Assembly (NCBI RefSeq): GCF_000971215.1 | Contig: NZ_BBMA01000006.1 | Span: 124,001-188,000, forward strand | DNA length: 64,000 nucleotides | Direction of reading: 5' to 3' | DNA from: Demequina silvatica | GTDB taxonomy: Bacteria; Actinomycetota; Actinomycetes; Actinomycetales; Demequinaceae | Shown: positions 23,095 to 31,193 of the stretch, piece by piece | Layout: the number at the start of each line of letters is the position of its first letter | Numbering within the stretch: position 1 is the stretch's first letter | Made by a program: the position numbers and the translations under genes | The notes under the pieces: model-generated | Database searches by the model: none | What the model was told of the DNA's origin: nothing | Seen by the model: only the letters and a program-made list of their open reading frames with translations

Positions 23095-25958
23095 GCGAGG
23101 CGCTCCAGCAGCAGCTGCGCGAGGTGGCGGCCCTGGACGCCCGCGAGGTCGTCGGCCTGGGTGCGGCAAGAGACGCCATCTGCCAGGTAGATCGATCCCT
23201 CCGGGGCCTCGCGGAGCGCGGGGAGCAGCGAGTTCTCGGCGACCTTGACGGACGTCTCGTAGTGACCCTTCTCCGTGCCCCAGTTGCCCGCGAGCCCGCA
23301 GCAGCCGGCGGTCTCGGTGACCGTGGCGCCCGCGCGCGCGAGCAGCTCGCGGTCCGCCGCGTACCCCATCACCGAGTACTGGTGGCAGTGCGGCTGCACC
23401 ACCGCGGTGACGTCGCGCAGGTCCGGGACGCGCCAGCCGTCGCGGGGCTTGGCGGGCGCGCGGCCGGTGAGGACCTCGGCGAGCGTGAAGGTGGACGATG
23501 CGACGGCCAGGGCCCTTGGATCCTTCGGGAGGAGTTCGGTCAGGTCCCCGCGGAGGACTCCCATGCAGGACGGCTCGACGCCCACGATGGGGACGCCGTT
23601 GACGGCCCAGGGGCCGAGCACCGTGAGGAGGTGCTCGAGGTGCTTCTTGGCGCCGTCGAGCTGGCCCGTGGAGATCCAGGTGACGCCGCAGCAGGCGTCG
23701 CCGGCGACCACCACCACGTCGAGGCCGGCGTCCTCGAGGACCTTCACGACGGCGTCGGGGATCTCGGGGTCGAGGCCGTCGGTGAAGCTGTCCGCCCAGA
23801 GGACCACGAGGTTGTCGAGGCGGGTCGCCTTGGCCGGGTTCGCGCGGCGGGTGCGTGCCGTCTCGCTGCGGCGGAACGGGACCTTGAATTCGGGCAGGTT
23901 GCGGCGCGTGTCCATGCCCGCGATCGAGACCGCGAGCTTCTGGATGGGCCGGGGCTTGAGGACGGCGGTGATGAGGCGGGGCGCGAGGCCCACCACCTTG
24001 AGCCAGCGCGGCAGCCACCCGATCGAGTAGTGCGTGACGGGGCGCACCTTGTTCTTATAGGTGCGGTGGAGCACCTCGGACTTGTAGGCGGCCATGTCGA
24101 CGCCCGAAGGGCAGTCGGAGGAGCAGGCCTTGCAGCTGAGGCAGAGGTCGAGGCTCTCGCGGACCTCGGGCGCGGCGAGGCCGCCGATGAGGGTGCCGTT
24201 GAGGGCGTCCTGCAGCACGCGGGCGCGGCCGCGGGTGACGTCCTTCTCGTCGCCGGTGGCCTGGTAGCTGGGGCACATGAAGCCCGAGCCGGAGCCGATC
24301 GAGTCCGCGCGGCACTTGCCCACGCCGGTGCAGCGGTGGACGGCCTCGGCGAGGTCGCCGTGGTCGTGCGCGAGGGCGATCCCGAGGCTTGGCGTGTGCT
24401 TGGCGGCGGGGCGTCGGAGGTGGGCGTCGAGCGGGTCGGGGTCGACGATCACGCCGGGGTTGAGGTGGTTCTCGGGGTCGAACAGGTGCTTGACGCCCTT
24501 GAAGAGGTCGACAGCCTCGGGGCTGTACATGGTCGACAGGAGCTCGGAGCGGGCGCGGCCGTCGCCGTGCTCGCCGGAGAGGCTGCCGCCGTGCTGGGCG
24601 ACCAGGGCGGCGGCGTCCTCCATGAAGGCGCGCAGCGGGCGGCCGTCCTCCTGCATCGGGATGCCGAGCCGGACGTGGATGCAGCCGTCCCCGAAGTGGC
24701 CGAACGGCTGGCCCACCACGCCGTGACGGTCCATGAGGGCGTCGAAGTCGCGCAGATACGCGCCCAGCTTCTCCGGCGGGACCGCGGCGTCCTCCCAGCC
24801 GGGCCACGCCTCCTGGTTCTCGGGAGTGCGGCCGGAGAGCCCGGCGCCGTCCGCGCGGATGGCCCAGAGGCGGGCGGCCTCCTTGGGGTCGCTCACCTCG
24901 CGCCACGATGCGGTGCCCGAGTCCGCGGCGAGCGCGGCGAGGGTGGCGCGCGCCTCCTCCTCGGTGTCGCCGCCGACCTCGACGAACAGCCAGCCGGCGC
25001 CGTGCGGCAGGTCCGGCACGGGGCCGGTCGCGCCGGCGACGCGCGCGACCAGGCGCGCGTCCAACCCTTCCACCGCCTGAGGCTTGTGGGCGAGCATGGG
25101 GACCACCGCATCGGCCGCCGCGGGCATGTCCGCGTACCCGAAGGCCGCCGTGAGCCGGACCGGCGGGACGTCGACCAGCCGGACGGTGGCCTCGAGGATG
25201 GTCGCGAGGGTGCCCTCGGTGCCGACCAGGAACTTGGCGAGGTCGCCGCCGAGCTCCGGCAGCAGGTGCTCGAGCGAGTAGCCGCTGACCTGGCGCGAGA
25301 AGCGGCCGAACTCCGTGCGGATGAGCGCGAGGTTCGCCTGGACGAGCTCCTCGAGGCCGCTGATGGTGGCCAGGCCGCGCGGGCCCGCGGTGAAGCGGCG
25401 GCCGAGGCCGTCGACCGCGTCGAGCGCGAGGACGTTGTCGACCGTGCGGCCGAACGCGACGGCGTGCGGGCCGCAGGCGTTGTTGCCGATCATGCCGCCG
25501 AGCGTCGCGCGCGTGGAGGTCGACGGGTCGGGGCCGAAGCGGAGGCCCTGTGCCGCCACCTTCTTCTGGAGCTCGGACAGGACGACGCCGGGCTGGACGC
25601 GCGCGGTCTTCGCGTCGAGGTCGACGTCGAGGATGCGCGTCATGTGGCGGCTGGTGTCGAGCACCAGGCCCGGGCCGATCGCGTTGCCGGCGACCGAGGT
25701 GCCGCCGCCGCGCATGGTCACGGGGACGCGGGCGTCGCGGGCCGTCGCGAGCGCAGCCTCGAGGTCCGCGGCGTCGCGGGGGTACGCGACCACCTGCGGA
25801 GGGATGCGGTAGTTGGAGGCGTCCGTGGAGTATTCGGCGCGGCGGCGAGGGCTCGCGTCGACCTCGCCGTCGATGGCGCGGTCGAGCTCGGCGGCGAACG
25901 CGGCCGTGTCGGAGGTGTCGGAGGGGGTGCGCGGCGCCGTGGTGGTCACGCGCGCCAT
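23091..25958 (-). CDS. FAD- and Fe-S-containing D-lactate (2-hydroxy acid) dehydrogenase, GlcD-GlpC type fusion
   Basis: A 955-residue flavoprotein that oxidises D-lactate or a similar 2-hydroxy acid and passes electrons to the respiratory chain. The FAD-binding part has VTMRGGGTSVAGNAIGPGLV near residue 85 and a GGMIGNNACGPHA segment. The middle is an FAD-oxidase C domain with SGEHGDGRARSELLS. Two ferredoxin-type cysteine clusters follow (CTGVGKC..C; CLSCKACSSDCPSG), then two CCG domains (DACCGVTW, AGCCGLAGNWG). ATG 25958 is chosen over the in-frame codon at 26042, whose extra residues are low-complexity. It is co-transcribed with the MocA-type gene downstream. Confidence 0.88.
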   Translation of the reverse strand: MARVTTTAPRTPSDTSDTAAFAAELDRAIDGEVDASPRRRAEYSTDASNYRIPPQVVAYPRDAADLEAALATARDARVPVTMRGGGTSVAGNAIGPGLVLDTSRHMTRILDVDLDAKTARVQPGVVLSELQKKVAAQGLRFGPDPSTSTRATLGGMIGNNACGPHAVAFGRTVDNVLALDAVDGLGRRFTAGPRGLATISGLEELVQANLALIRTEFGRFSRQVSGYSLEHLLPELGGDLAKFLVGTEGTLATILEATVRLVDVPPVRLTAAFGYADMPAAADAVVPMLAHKPQAVEGLDARLVARVAGATGPVPDLPHGAGWLFVEVGGDTEEEARATLAALAADSGTASWREVSDPKEAARLWAIRADGAGLSGRTPENQEAWPGWEDAAVPPEKLGAYLRDFDALMDRHGVVGQPFGHFGDGCIHVRLGIPMQEDGRPLRAFMEDAAALVAQHGGSLSGEHGDGRARSELLSTMYSPEAVDLFKGVKHLFDPENHLNPGVIVDPDPLDAHLRRPAAKHTPSLGIALAHDHGDLAEAVHRCTGVGKCRADSIGSGSGFMCPSYQATGDEKDVTRGRARVLQDALNGTLIGGLAAPEVRESLDLCLSCKACSSDCPSGVDMAAYKSEVLHRTYKNKVRPVTHYSIGWLPRWLKVVGLAPRLITAVLKPRPIQKLAVSIAGMDTRRNLPEFKVPFRRSETARTRRANPAKATRLDNLVVLWADSFTDGLDPEIPDAVVKVLEDAGLDVVVVAGDACCGVTWISTGQLDGAKKHLEHLLTVLGPWAVNGVPIVGVEPSCMGVLRGDLTELLPKDPRALAVASSTFTLAEVLTGRAPAKPRDGWRVPDLRDVTAVVQPHCHQYSVMGYAADRELLARAGATVTETAGCCGLAGNWGTEKGHYETSVKVAENSLLPALREAPEGSIYLADGVSCRTQADDLAGVQGRHLAQLLLERLA

Positions 25959-26062
25959 TCTTCCACTCCGGGTCCGGTGCCCTGCCAGGGACGTCGGGCC
26001 CGGGGTTGGTGTGTGGGCGCGGGCCGCAGAGCCACGACGCACAGGTCAACGGGTGCGCCCTG

Positions 26063-26140
26063 GTGACACATGAGTGTCCGCTGCGCCCCGGTGACGCACT
26101 GAAGTGCGCACACCAGCGTGTGCGTACACCACGGTGTCAC
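26063..26140. repeat. Palindromic repeat, family A, copy 3 (inverted)
   Basis: The reverse complement of the unit at 19064-19140: it starts GTGACACATGAGTGTCCGCT and ends ACCACGGTGTCAC. It lies in the 364-base gap between the divergent dehydrogenase (starts 25958) and secreted-protein (starts 26323) genes. The copy is more diverged than the other two but keeps the terminal GTGACAC/GTGTCAC words. Confidence 0.65.
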
Positions 26141-26215
26141 GGCGATCCAGCGTGCAGGGCGGCTGGCGGAGCGGTCGAAGGGCACGCCGAGCGGCGGGGC
26201 GGGATGCGGCATTTG

Positions 26216-26275
26216 GAGGGACTTGCGTCCCTCGTCGTCGCACTTTTGGCTTCATAAAATTGTTATAGATCGGGC
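26216..26275 (+). promoter_or_regulatory. Hairpin and AT-rich promoter region before the secreted-protein pair
   Basis: GAGGGAC-TTGC-GTCCCTC at 26216-26233 is a perfect 7-bp hairpin. It is followed by the most AT-rich stretch of the region, with TTTTGGCT near 26244 and -10-like words (CATAAAAT, TTATAGAT) at 26253-26270. This is the likely promoter for the gene at 26323. Exact boxes cannot be fixed by eye. Confidence 0.4.
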
Positions 26276-26322
26276 AAATGAACACGTGCCACCCGGACAC
26301 GGAGCCCGCTGAGGAGAACAAC

Positions 26323-27003
26323 ATGAAGACCCCGTACTTCGCGGCAGCGGCCGCGGCGTCCCTGCTCGCGATCGGCGGCGGAACCGCCTACGCCGCGGGC
26401 GGCTACAACCCCGAGTGGGGCAACATCAACGTCAACGTGTCCTGCGGCTCGCAGATGAACCTCGACATCACCTACAACGAGGCACCGAGCTCGCAGTGGA
26501 CGTTCGAGGTGACGGCCTCGGACGGCTCGTCGTGGACGCTGGTCGACAACGACAGCGACCTCATGGGCTTCCACCCGATCATCCCGGCGGACGAGCTGCC
26601 CGACGGCACCTACTCGTACACGGTGGACGCGACGTACGGCGACACCACCTGGACCGGAGTGGTCGAGGACACGGTGACGTGCAACGAGCCGCCGGTCGAG
26701 CCGACCACCGAACCGACCGTCGAGCCGACCACCGAGCCGACGGTGGAACCCACCACGGAGCCGACCGTCGAGCCCACCACGGAGCCGACCGTTGAGCCTA
26801 CGGTCGAGCCCACCGTCGACCCGGTCGAGCCGATCGACCCCACGGACCCGACCGACCCCGACACCACGGACCCCGACGTCACCACGCCCGACACCACCGA
26901 CCCCGAGACGGGCGTGATCGACGAGAGCACGACCACCACCGTCACCCCCGAGAACCCCGACGGCGCCCAGCCGGTCCCCGCTCAGCCGAACTATTCAGGC
27001 TGA
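26323..27003 (+). CDS. Secreted protein with Pro-Thr repeat stalk and YSG C-terminus
   Basis: A 226-residue exported protein. It has a signal peptide (KTPYFAAAAAASLLAIGGGT, cleavage near AYA), a globular part of about 100 residues containing INVNVSCGSQMNLDI and DLMGFHPIIPADELP, then a stalk of PTTEPTVEP repeats and an Asp-Pro-Thr-rich segment. It ends GVIDEST...QPVPAQPNYSG. ATG 26323 has GAGGAG seven bases upstream; the codon at 26278 is rejected for lack of a signal peptide. The globular domain is shared with the next gene. Function unknown; a wall-spanning stalk is inferred. Confidence 0.7.
   Translation: MKTPYFAAAAAASLLAIGGGTAYAAGGYNPEWGNINVNVSCGSQMNLDITYNEAPSSQWTFEVTASDGSSWTLVDNDSDLMGFHPIIPADELPDGTYSYTVDATYGDTTWTGVVEDTVTCNEPPVEPTTEPTVEPTTEPTVEPTTEPTVEPTTEPTVEPTVEPTVDPVEPIDPTDPTDPDTTDPDVTTPDTTDPETGVIDESTTTTVTPENPDGAQPVPAQPNYSG
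26692..26820. repeat. In-frame Glu-Pro-Thr repeat tract
   Basis: Roughly a dozen degenerate repeats of the type GAGCCGACCACCGAACCGAC encode the VEPTTEP stalk of the secreted protein. Codon-level variation shows the copies are not recent exact duplications. Confidence 0.8.
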
Positions 27004-27105
27004 GCCAGCCGGCGCATCGTCCCGCGGCACCCTCCCGGGCGCCCTCCCCGTTGCCATCCGCCCAGTTGGGACGCAGGATGGAGGAAAGCCCGGGAGAGGC
27101 CGGCC

Positions 27106-27735
27106 ATGCAGCCGTTGCGCGCACTCGCATTCGCGACCGTGGTCGCGGCCGGAGTCGCGGGCAGCGCGGCGGTCGCAACGTCGCTCCCGGCCCTCAACAG
27201 CCCGGCGATCTTCGTGGAGGGGTTCGGCGACATCAACGTCAACGTTTCCTGCGGGTCGCAGATGAACCTCGACATCGCGTACCAGGTGGCTCCTGAGCTG
27301 GAGTGGGAGTTCGTGGTGACCACGTCTGAGGGCGACATCATCTTCCTCACCGACACCGACGGCGACCTCATGGGATTCCACCCGGTCATCCCCGCCGACG
27401 AGCTCCCCAGCGGCAGCTACACCTACACCGTCGACGGCATGTACGGCGAGGAGAGCTTCCCCGGCCTGTTGTCCGGCACGGTCACCTGCACCACAACCGA
27501 GCCGCCGCAGCCGTCCGAGGAACCCACGGTCATCACCCCGACCGTCGACCCGACGGGCGGCGTCACCACGAGCCCCGAGCCGAGCACCGACCCCGATGGG
27601 GGCGGCGGAGACGGGGGCGGCGGCTCAGGCGGCGGAGGCGACGGCGGCGACGGCGGCACCGGCGAGGTCGGCGTGCTCGACGAGACGGCCGGCGGCGCCT
27701 CCCCCGTGCCCGGCGAGGCCGGCTACACGGGCTAG
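27106..27735 (+). CDS. Secreted paralogue with Gly-rich stalk and YTG C-terminus
   Basis: A 209-residue exported protein related to the upstream gene. It has a signal peptide (QPLRALAFATVVAAGVAGSA), a domain with INVNVSCGSQMNLDIAYQV and DLMGFHPVIPADELPSGSY, then a Pro-Thr segment and a GGGGDGGGG-type linker. It ends GVLDETAGGASPVPGEAGYTG. The two shared cysteines probably pair. The C-terminal pattern (V-L/I-D-E ... P-V-P ... Y-T/S-G) is the same as in the gene at 26323. The stop codon overlaps the convergent stop of the arsenate reductase gene. Confidence 0.7.
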   Translation: MQPLRALAFATVVAAGVAGSAAVATSLPALNSPAIFVEGFGDINVNVSCGSQMNLDIAYQVAPELEWEFVVTTSEGDIIFLTDTDGDLMGFHPVIPADELPSGSYTYTVDGMYGEESFPGLLSGTVTCTTTEPPQPSEEPTVITPTVDPTGGVTTSPEPSTDPDGGGGDGGGGSGGGGDGGDGGTGEVGVLDETAGGASPVPGEAGYTG

Positions 27736-28142
27736 GAAGCCACCACCGACGGCCCCGGCGCCAGCCCGAGCGACTCCATGAGCGCGCGGACGCGACCGTC
27801 GATCTCGTCGCGCTGGGCCTCGGACGGGCCGGGCTCGATGGCCCAGTCCTCGTAGCGCTTGCCGGGGACGTACGGGCACGCGTCGCCGCAGCCCATGGTC
27901 ACGATCACGTCCGCCTCCTGCAGCTGCGCGTCGGTCCAGCGCTTGGGGTGCTCGTGCGTGATGTCGATCCCGACCGCGGCCATCGCGGCCACCGCGCCGG
28001 CGCTCAGCGCCTCGCCCGGCTCCGAGCCGCCCGACCACGAGGTCGCGCGCTCCCCCGCGTAGTGCGCGAACAGCCCGAGGGCCATCTGAGACTTGCCTCC
28101 GTTCTTCACGCAGAGGAACAGGACGGCGGGCTTGTCGGACAT
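27732..28142 (-). CDS. Arsenate-mycothiol transferase (ArsC1/C2-type)
   Basis: A 136-residue LMW-phosphatase-fold enzyme. The loop is C11-VKNGGK-S, with lysine where phosphatases have arginine. This is the signature of corynebacterial ArsC1/ArsC2, which join arsenate to mycothiol for later reduction by mycoredoxin. The C-terminal part has VIVTMGCGDACPYVPGKRYE. ATG 28142 is 10 bases downstream of the ArsR-fusion gene, so the two form one operon. Mycothiol is made only by actinobacteria, which supports the taxonomic reading. Confidence 0.88.
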   Translation of the reverse strand: MSDKPAVLFLCVKNGGKSQMALGLFAHYAGERATSWSGGSEPGEALSAGAVAAMAAVGIDITHEHPKRWTDAQLQEADVIVTMGCGDACPYVPGKRYEDWAIEPGPSEAQRDEIDGRVRALMESLGLAPGPSVVAS

Positions 28143-28152
28143 GGCTCTCCTT

Positions 28153-28812
28153 CTACAGGGACGATGCGAGGGTTGCGGCAAGGCGCCGAACCCTGGGTTC
28201 GAGCGCGTCGAAGGCGGCCGCGAACGCGCGGCTGGTGCCCTCGGCGACAGGATCGGCGACGGACCAGTGGAGGTCGCCGCCGCAGTCCTCGTACGCGAGG
28301 TCGCACACGGCGATGGTGAGGTCGCCGGGCTGGCGCGCGGCCTCCAACGCGGCGGGCGCGAGGGCGACGGGCTCGAGGCCGCGCCGGTCGAGCTCGTCGA
28401 GGGCGAGCGGGTGGATCCGGGCGGCGGGCGCCGTCCCGGCCGACGCCACGGGGACGATGCGCCGGGCACCCAGCATCGCTGCGGCCAGCTGGGAGCGGGC
28501 GGAGTTCGCGGTGCAGGTGAACAGCACGCGGGCGGGGCGGGCGAGCTCGCGCGACGGCTGGTCGAGCGCCGCCTCGAGCAGCGGCGACCAGGTCAGCGTG
28601 AGGTACGAGCGGCGGCCGTCCGCGTCCGAGCGGCGGCGTGTCACCACGCCGGCCTCCTCGAGCACGCGCAGGTGGTGGGCCAGCAGGCTCGAGCTGAGAG
28701 AGGTGAGTGCGGCGAGCTCGCCGGGCGCGCGGTCGCCGTCCGCGAGCGCGTCGACCAGCGCCAGGCGGTGGGGGTCGGCGAGCGCGGCGAGCACGGCGAG
28801 ACGGTCGGTCAC
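28153..28812 (-). CDS. ArsR regulator fused to a LMW-phosphatase-type arsenate reductase
   Basis: A 219-residue two-domain protein. Residues 1-80 form an ArsR winged helix (LAALADPHRLALVDALADGD, SSSLLAHHLRVLEEAGVV). Residues about 93-219 form an LMW-PTP/ArsC domain with C100-x5-R106-S (FTCTANSARSQ) and an ADP loop. The fusion couples sensing and detoxification. GTG 28812 is chosen rather than ATG 28848 because an ArsR-like dyad lies at 28822-28845 and would otherwise be inside the gene. No As(III) exporter (ArsB/Acr3) is next to it. Confidence 0.85.
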   Translation of the reverse strand: MTDRLAVLAALADPHRLALVDALADGDRAPGELAALTSLSSSLLAHHLRVLEEAGVVTRRRSDADGRRSYLTLTWSPLLEAALDQPSRELARPARVLFTCTANSARSQLAAAMLGARRIVPVASAGTAPAARIHPLALDELDRRGLEPVALAPAALEAARQPGDLTIAVCDLAYEDCGGDLHWSVADPVAEGTSRAFAAAFDALEPRVRRLAATLASSL

Positions 28813-28821
28813 ACCCCGAAT

Positions 28822-28845
28822 ATATCTCAACTGGCGTTGAGAGAT
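28822..28845 (-). promoter_or_regulatory. ArsR-type operator
   Basis: ATATCTCAAC-TGGC-GTTGAGAGAT is a near-perfect dyad, AT-rich against its surroundings and 10 bases upstream of GTG 28812. Position and symmetry fit autorepression by the ArsR domain of the adjacent fusion protein. Confidence 0.7.
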
Positions 28846-28950
28846 CACCCTCCCCGCACCGAACCCGGCCCCCTACGAGGTCGGACGTTCGGCGTGGCGT
28901 TCCCGGCGCATCGTCCACTCAGACGCAAGACTTGAGCCGATAACGCAATC

Positions 28951-28981
28951 CCTTTTGTCACATCCTTCACGCCCGTATAAC
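28951..28981 (+). promoter_or_regulatory. Candidate promoter of the large Cys-module protein
   Basis: A TTTTGTCA word at 28953-28960 and TATAAC at 28976-28981 resemble -35 and -10 boxes (spacer 15-18 depending on register). The gene starts at 29113, so the leader would be about 125 bases. The 300-base gap also holds a GGACGATGCG copy in reverse at 28907. Confidence 0.4.
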
Positions 28982-29112
28982 GACGTCACATGCGTAGTTG
29001 TGGAGTTCGCCACACCTTTGACGACCGTTTTCGCCGGCCGGACCATGGTCCCAGCTGGGGAGCTGGGCGTCGCCGACGACGCCGGATCACCCTTCCCAGC
29101 ATGGAGGGGATC

Positions 29113-31134
29113 ATGAAGCTGAGGAAGACTCTGGTGGCCACGATCGTGGCCGCTCTGACGATGATGTTCGCGTCGCCGGCACTTGCCAGCGAGGGCGACC
29201 CGCAACCGGGCAACGACGGCGTCCACAAGGTCTGGGTATGCAAGTACTCGGGCACGCCGTACGTCGACGAGGTGCTCAAGCCGGGCAAGAACCCGATCGC
29301 GGTGGACGGCAACGCGACCACGGGCACGTATTTCAACGACGGCCAGGGGCAGTCGTACGTGCTCGACCAGGTCACGGACGAGAACACCGCGCAGGGTGAG
29401 CGCTACACGGGCGAGAAGGTGTGTCCCGAGGGGCGTTCGTTCGATTGGGACTGGGAGTACGCCGCACCGACGTGCGACGCGCTCACCGTGACGTACCCGG
29501 CCGCGCTTCCCGCGGGCCAGGCGAACGACGTCAACATCCACGTCAAGAACCTCGCCACCGGCGAGCAGAAGACGCTGAACTTCCACAACAACGACGGCAC
29601 GTGGTCGGGCACCCAGTCCTTCACGTACGCGTCGCACAGCAGCTGGGAAGGTTGGGCGTACTTCGCGGTCACGTGGACCCAGGTGGCCGGAACCAACTAC
29701 CACTGGTCGGGCAACCTCGTGTGCGGTGAGCCCGTGAAGCCGCCGAAGCCGGACACCAAGGTCGAGAGCACCCAGTGGGAGGTATCCGACTACAAGTGCG
29801 ACTCGGAGTCCGTCAGCCTGATGCGCGAGGTCACCACCACCACGTACACGTGGGACGCGGAGTCCTGGTCGTGGAAGTCCTCGAAATCGACCGAGACCGA
29901 GACCTCGAGCCGGCCCATGACCGCCCAGGAGAAGGCGGCCAACTGCGAGGAGCCGCCGGTCGACGTCTGCACCAACCTGCCCGACCTTCAGACCGAGGTG
30001 CCCGCCGGCTATGAGACCGACGGTCACGGCAACTGCACCGTCCCGCCCGTGGACGTCTGCAAGAACCTCGACGGCATCCAGACCGAGGTGCCCGCCGGCT
30101 ACAAGGCCGACGGCCAGGGCAACTGCTGCAAGTGCACGCCCCCGCCGGTGGTCGACAAGTGCCTCAACATCGACGGCAAGCAGGCCACCGTTCCCGAGGG
30201 CCTGGTCAAGGACGGCGACAACTGCATCATGCCGCCCGTGGTCGAGGTGAGCGACTGGTACGGCGAGCCCCAGTGCGGCGTGGACTTCTACTTCGAGTCC
30301 GCAACCGAGACGACAACCACATACACGCTGGTCCAGGACCAGCATGGGTGGGAGTTCGTGCCGGCGGTGACGTACAAGGAGCTGCTCCGCAAGGTCTACG
30401 TCGAGGCCGTGCCGTGCGAGGATGCCTCCGCATCCGTCACGGTGACCCCCGCGACGTGCGACGCACCCGGATCCGTGGCGGTGGCTGAGACCGCCAATGC
30501 GACCCTCTCTGGTGAGCTCTCGCAGGAGCCCGGTGACCACGAGGCGACCTTCGTCGCCGACGAGGGCCACGCGTTCCCCGGTGGCGACACGACGCTGGTG
30601 GTGGACTACACCGTCGAGGACCAGCTGACCGACGGCTGCGCACCCGACACCCAGGAGCCGAACATCGACGGCACCATCGTGGGCGCGGTCTGCAACGCGG
30701 ACGCACCGTTCCTCGAGTACGACATCACGCTCGACGACCCGGACAACGTGTCGACGGACGACGGCACCGCGACCATCACGTTCGTCCACCCGAAGAACCC
30801 GGCGAAGAACTGGTCCACCACCGTGGACATCGGCTCCGGCCGGATCCTGTGGCCGGGTGCCAGCCTCGACGCCAACGGGGCGGCGAACAACTGGCCGGGT
30901 TGGAAGTACGTGCCCTCGAAGGACGCCTGGGTGTCCGTGGGCAACGCCAACTACGGGTGGACCCGCGCGGAGAACACCGAGGTGCTCATCGAGGTGAACC
31001 CGAGCAAGACCCTGACGGTCTCCTACCCGCCGGCCACACCGGTCTGCAACTCGGAGCCGCCTGAGACGGTGGTGAGCGTCCTCGACGCCCCGCCTGCCGC
31101 CCCGGTGACGGGAGTGGCGAGCTACACCGGCTGA
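29113..31134 (+). CDS. Large secreted protein with tandem Cys modules and YTG C-terminus
   Basis: A 673-residue exported protein. It has a signal peptide (RKTLVATIVAALTMMFASPA, cleavage near ALA-SEG), an N-terminal domain (HKVWVCKYSGTPY, EKVCPEGRSFDWDW) of a type seen on actinobacterial surface proteins, and a Trp-rich domain. Near the middle are three tandem modules of about 25 residues (V-C-x-N-L-x-G-x-Q-x-E-V-P-A-G-Y-x-x-D-G-x-G-N-C). C-terminal beta-rich domains follow. It ends SVLDAPPAAPVTGVASYTG. ATG 29113 has GGAGGGG upstream. It is followed by a strong terminator. Function unknown; a surface adhesin or layer protein is inferred. Confidence 0.7.
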   Translation: MKLRKTLVATIVAALTMMFASPALASEGDPQPGNDGVHKVWVCKYSGTPYVDEVLKPGKNPIAVDGNATTGTYFNDGQGQSYVLDQVTDENTAQGERYTGEKVCPEGRSFDWDWEYAAPTCDALTVTYPAALPAGQANDVNIHVKNLATGEQKTLNFHNNDGTWSGTQSFTYASHSSWEGWAYFAVTWTQVAGTNYHWSGNLVCGEPVKPPKPDTKVESTQWEVSDYKCDSESVSLMREVTTTTYTWDAESWSWKSSKSTETETSSRPMTAQEKAANCEEPPVDVCTNLPDLQTEVPAGYETDGHGNCTVPPVDVCKNLDGIQTEVPAGYKADGQGNCCKCTPPPVVDKCLNIDGKQATVPEGLVKDGDNCIMPPVVEVSDWYGEPQCGVDFYFESATETTTTYTLVQDQHGWEFVPAVTYKELLRKVYVEAVPCEDASASVTVTPATCDAPGSVAVAETANATLSGELSQEPGDHEATFVADEGHAFPGGDTTLVVDYTVEDQLTDGCAPDTQEPNIDGTIVGAVCNADAPFLEYDITLDDPDNVSTDDGTATITFVHPKNPAKNWSTTVDIGSGRILWPGASLDANGAANNWPGWKYVPSKDAWVSVGNANYGWTRAENTEVLIEVNPSKTLTVSYPPATPVCNSEPPETVVSVLDAPPAAPVTGVASYTG

Positions 31135-31147
31135 TCCCCGGTGTAGC

Positions 31148-31193
31148 GCCCGGCGCGGTGCGGCCTTCCTCAGCGGGCCGCACCGCGCCGGGC
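31148..31193 (+). terminator. Perfect 18-bp terminator hairpin
   Basis: GCCCGGCGCGGTGCGGCC at 31148-31165 pairs perfectly with 31176-31193 around a 10-base loop, starting 13 bases after the stop at 31134 and followed by ATTCTTA. A clear intrinsic terminator for the large secreted-protein gene. Confidence 0.85.

Noticed and set aside
23091..25958. Two separate genes for the flavin and iron-sulfur halves of the dehydrogenase
   Set aside because: The frame is continuous through both halves with normal linker sequence; it is a known fused form.
28813..28848. ATG 28848 as start of the ArsR fusion
   Set aside because: It would place the ArsR-type dyad inside the gene; GTG 28812 has a G-rich ribosome site and the normal ArsR start.
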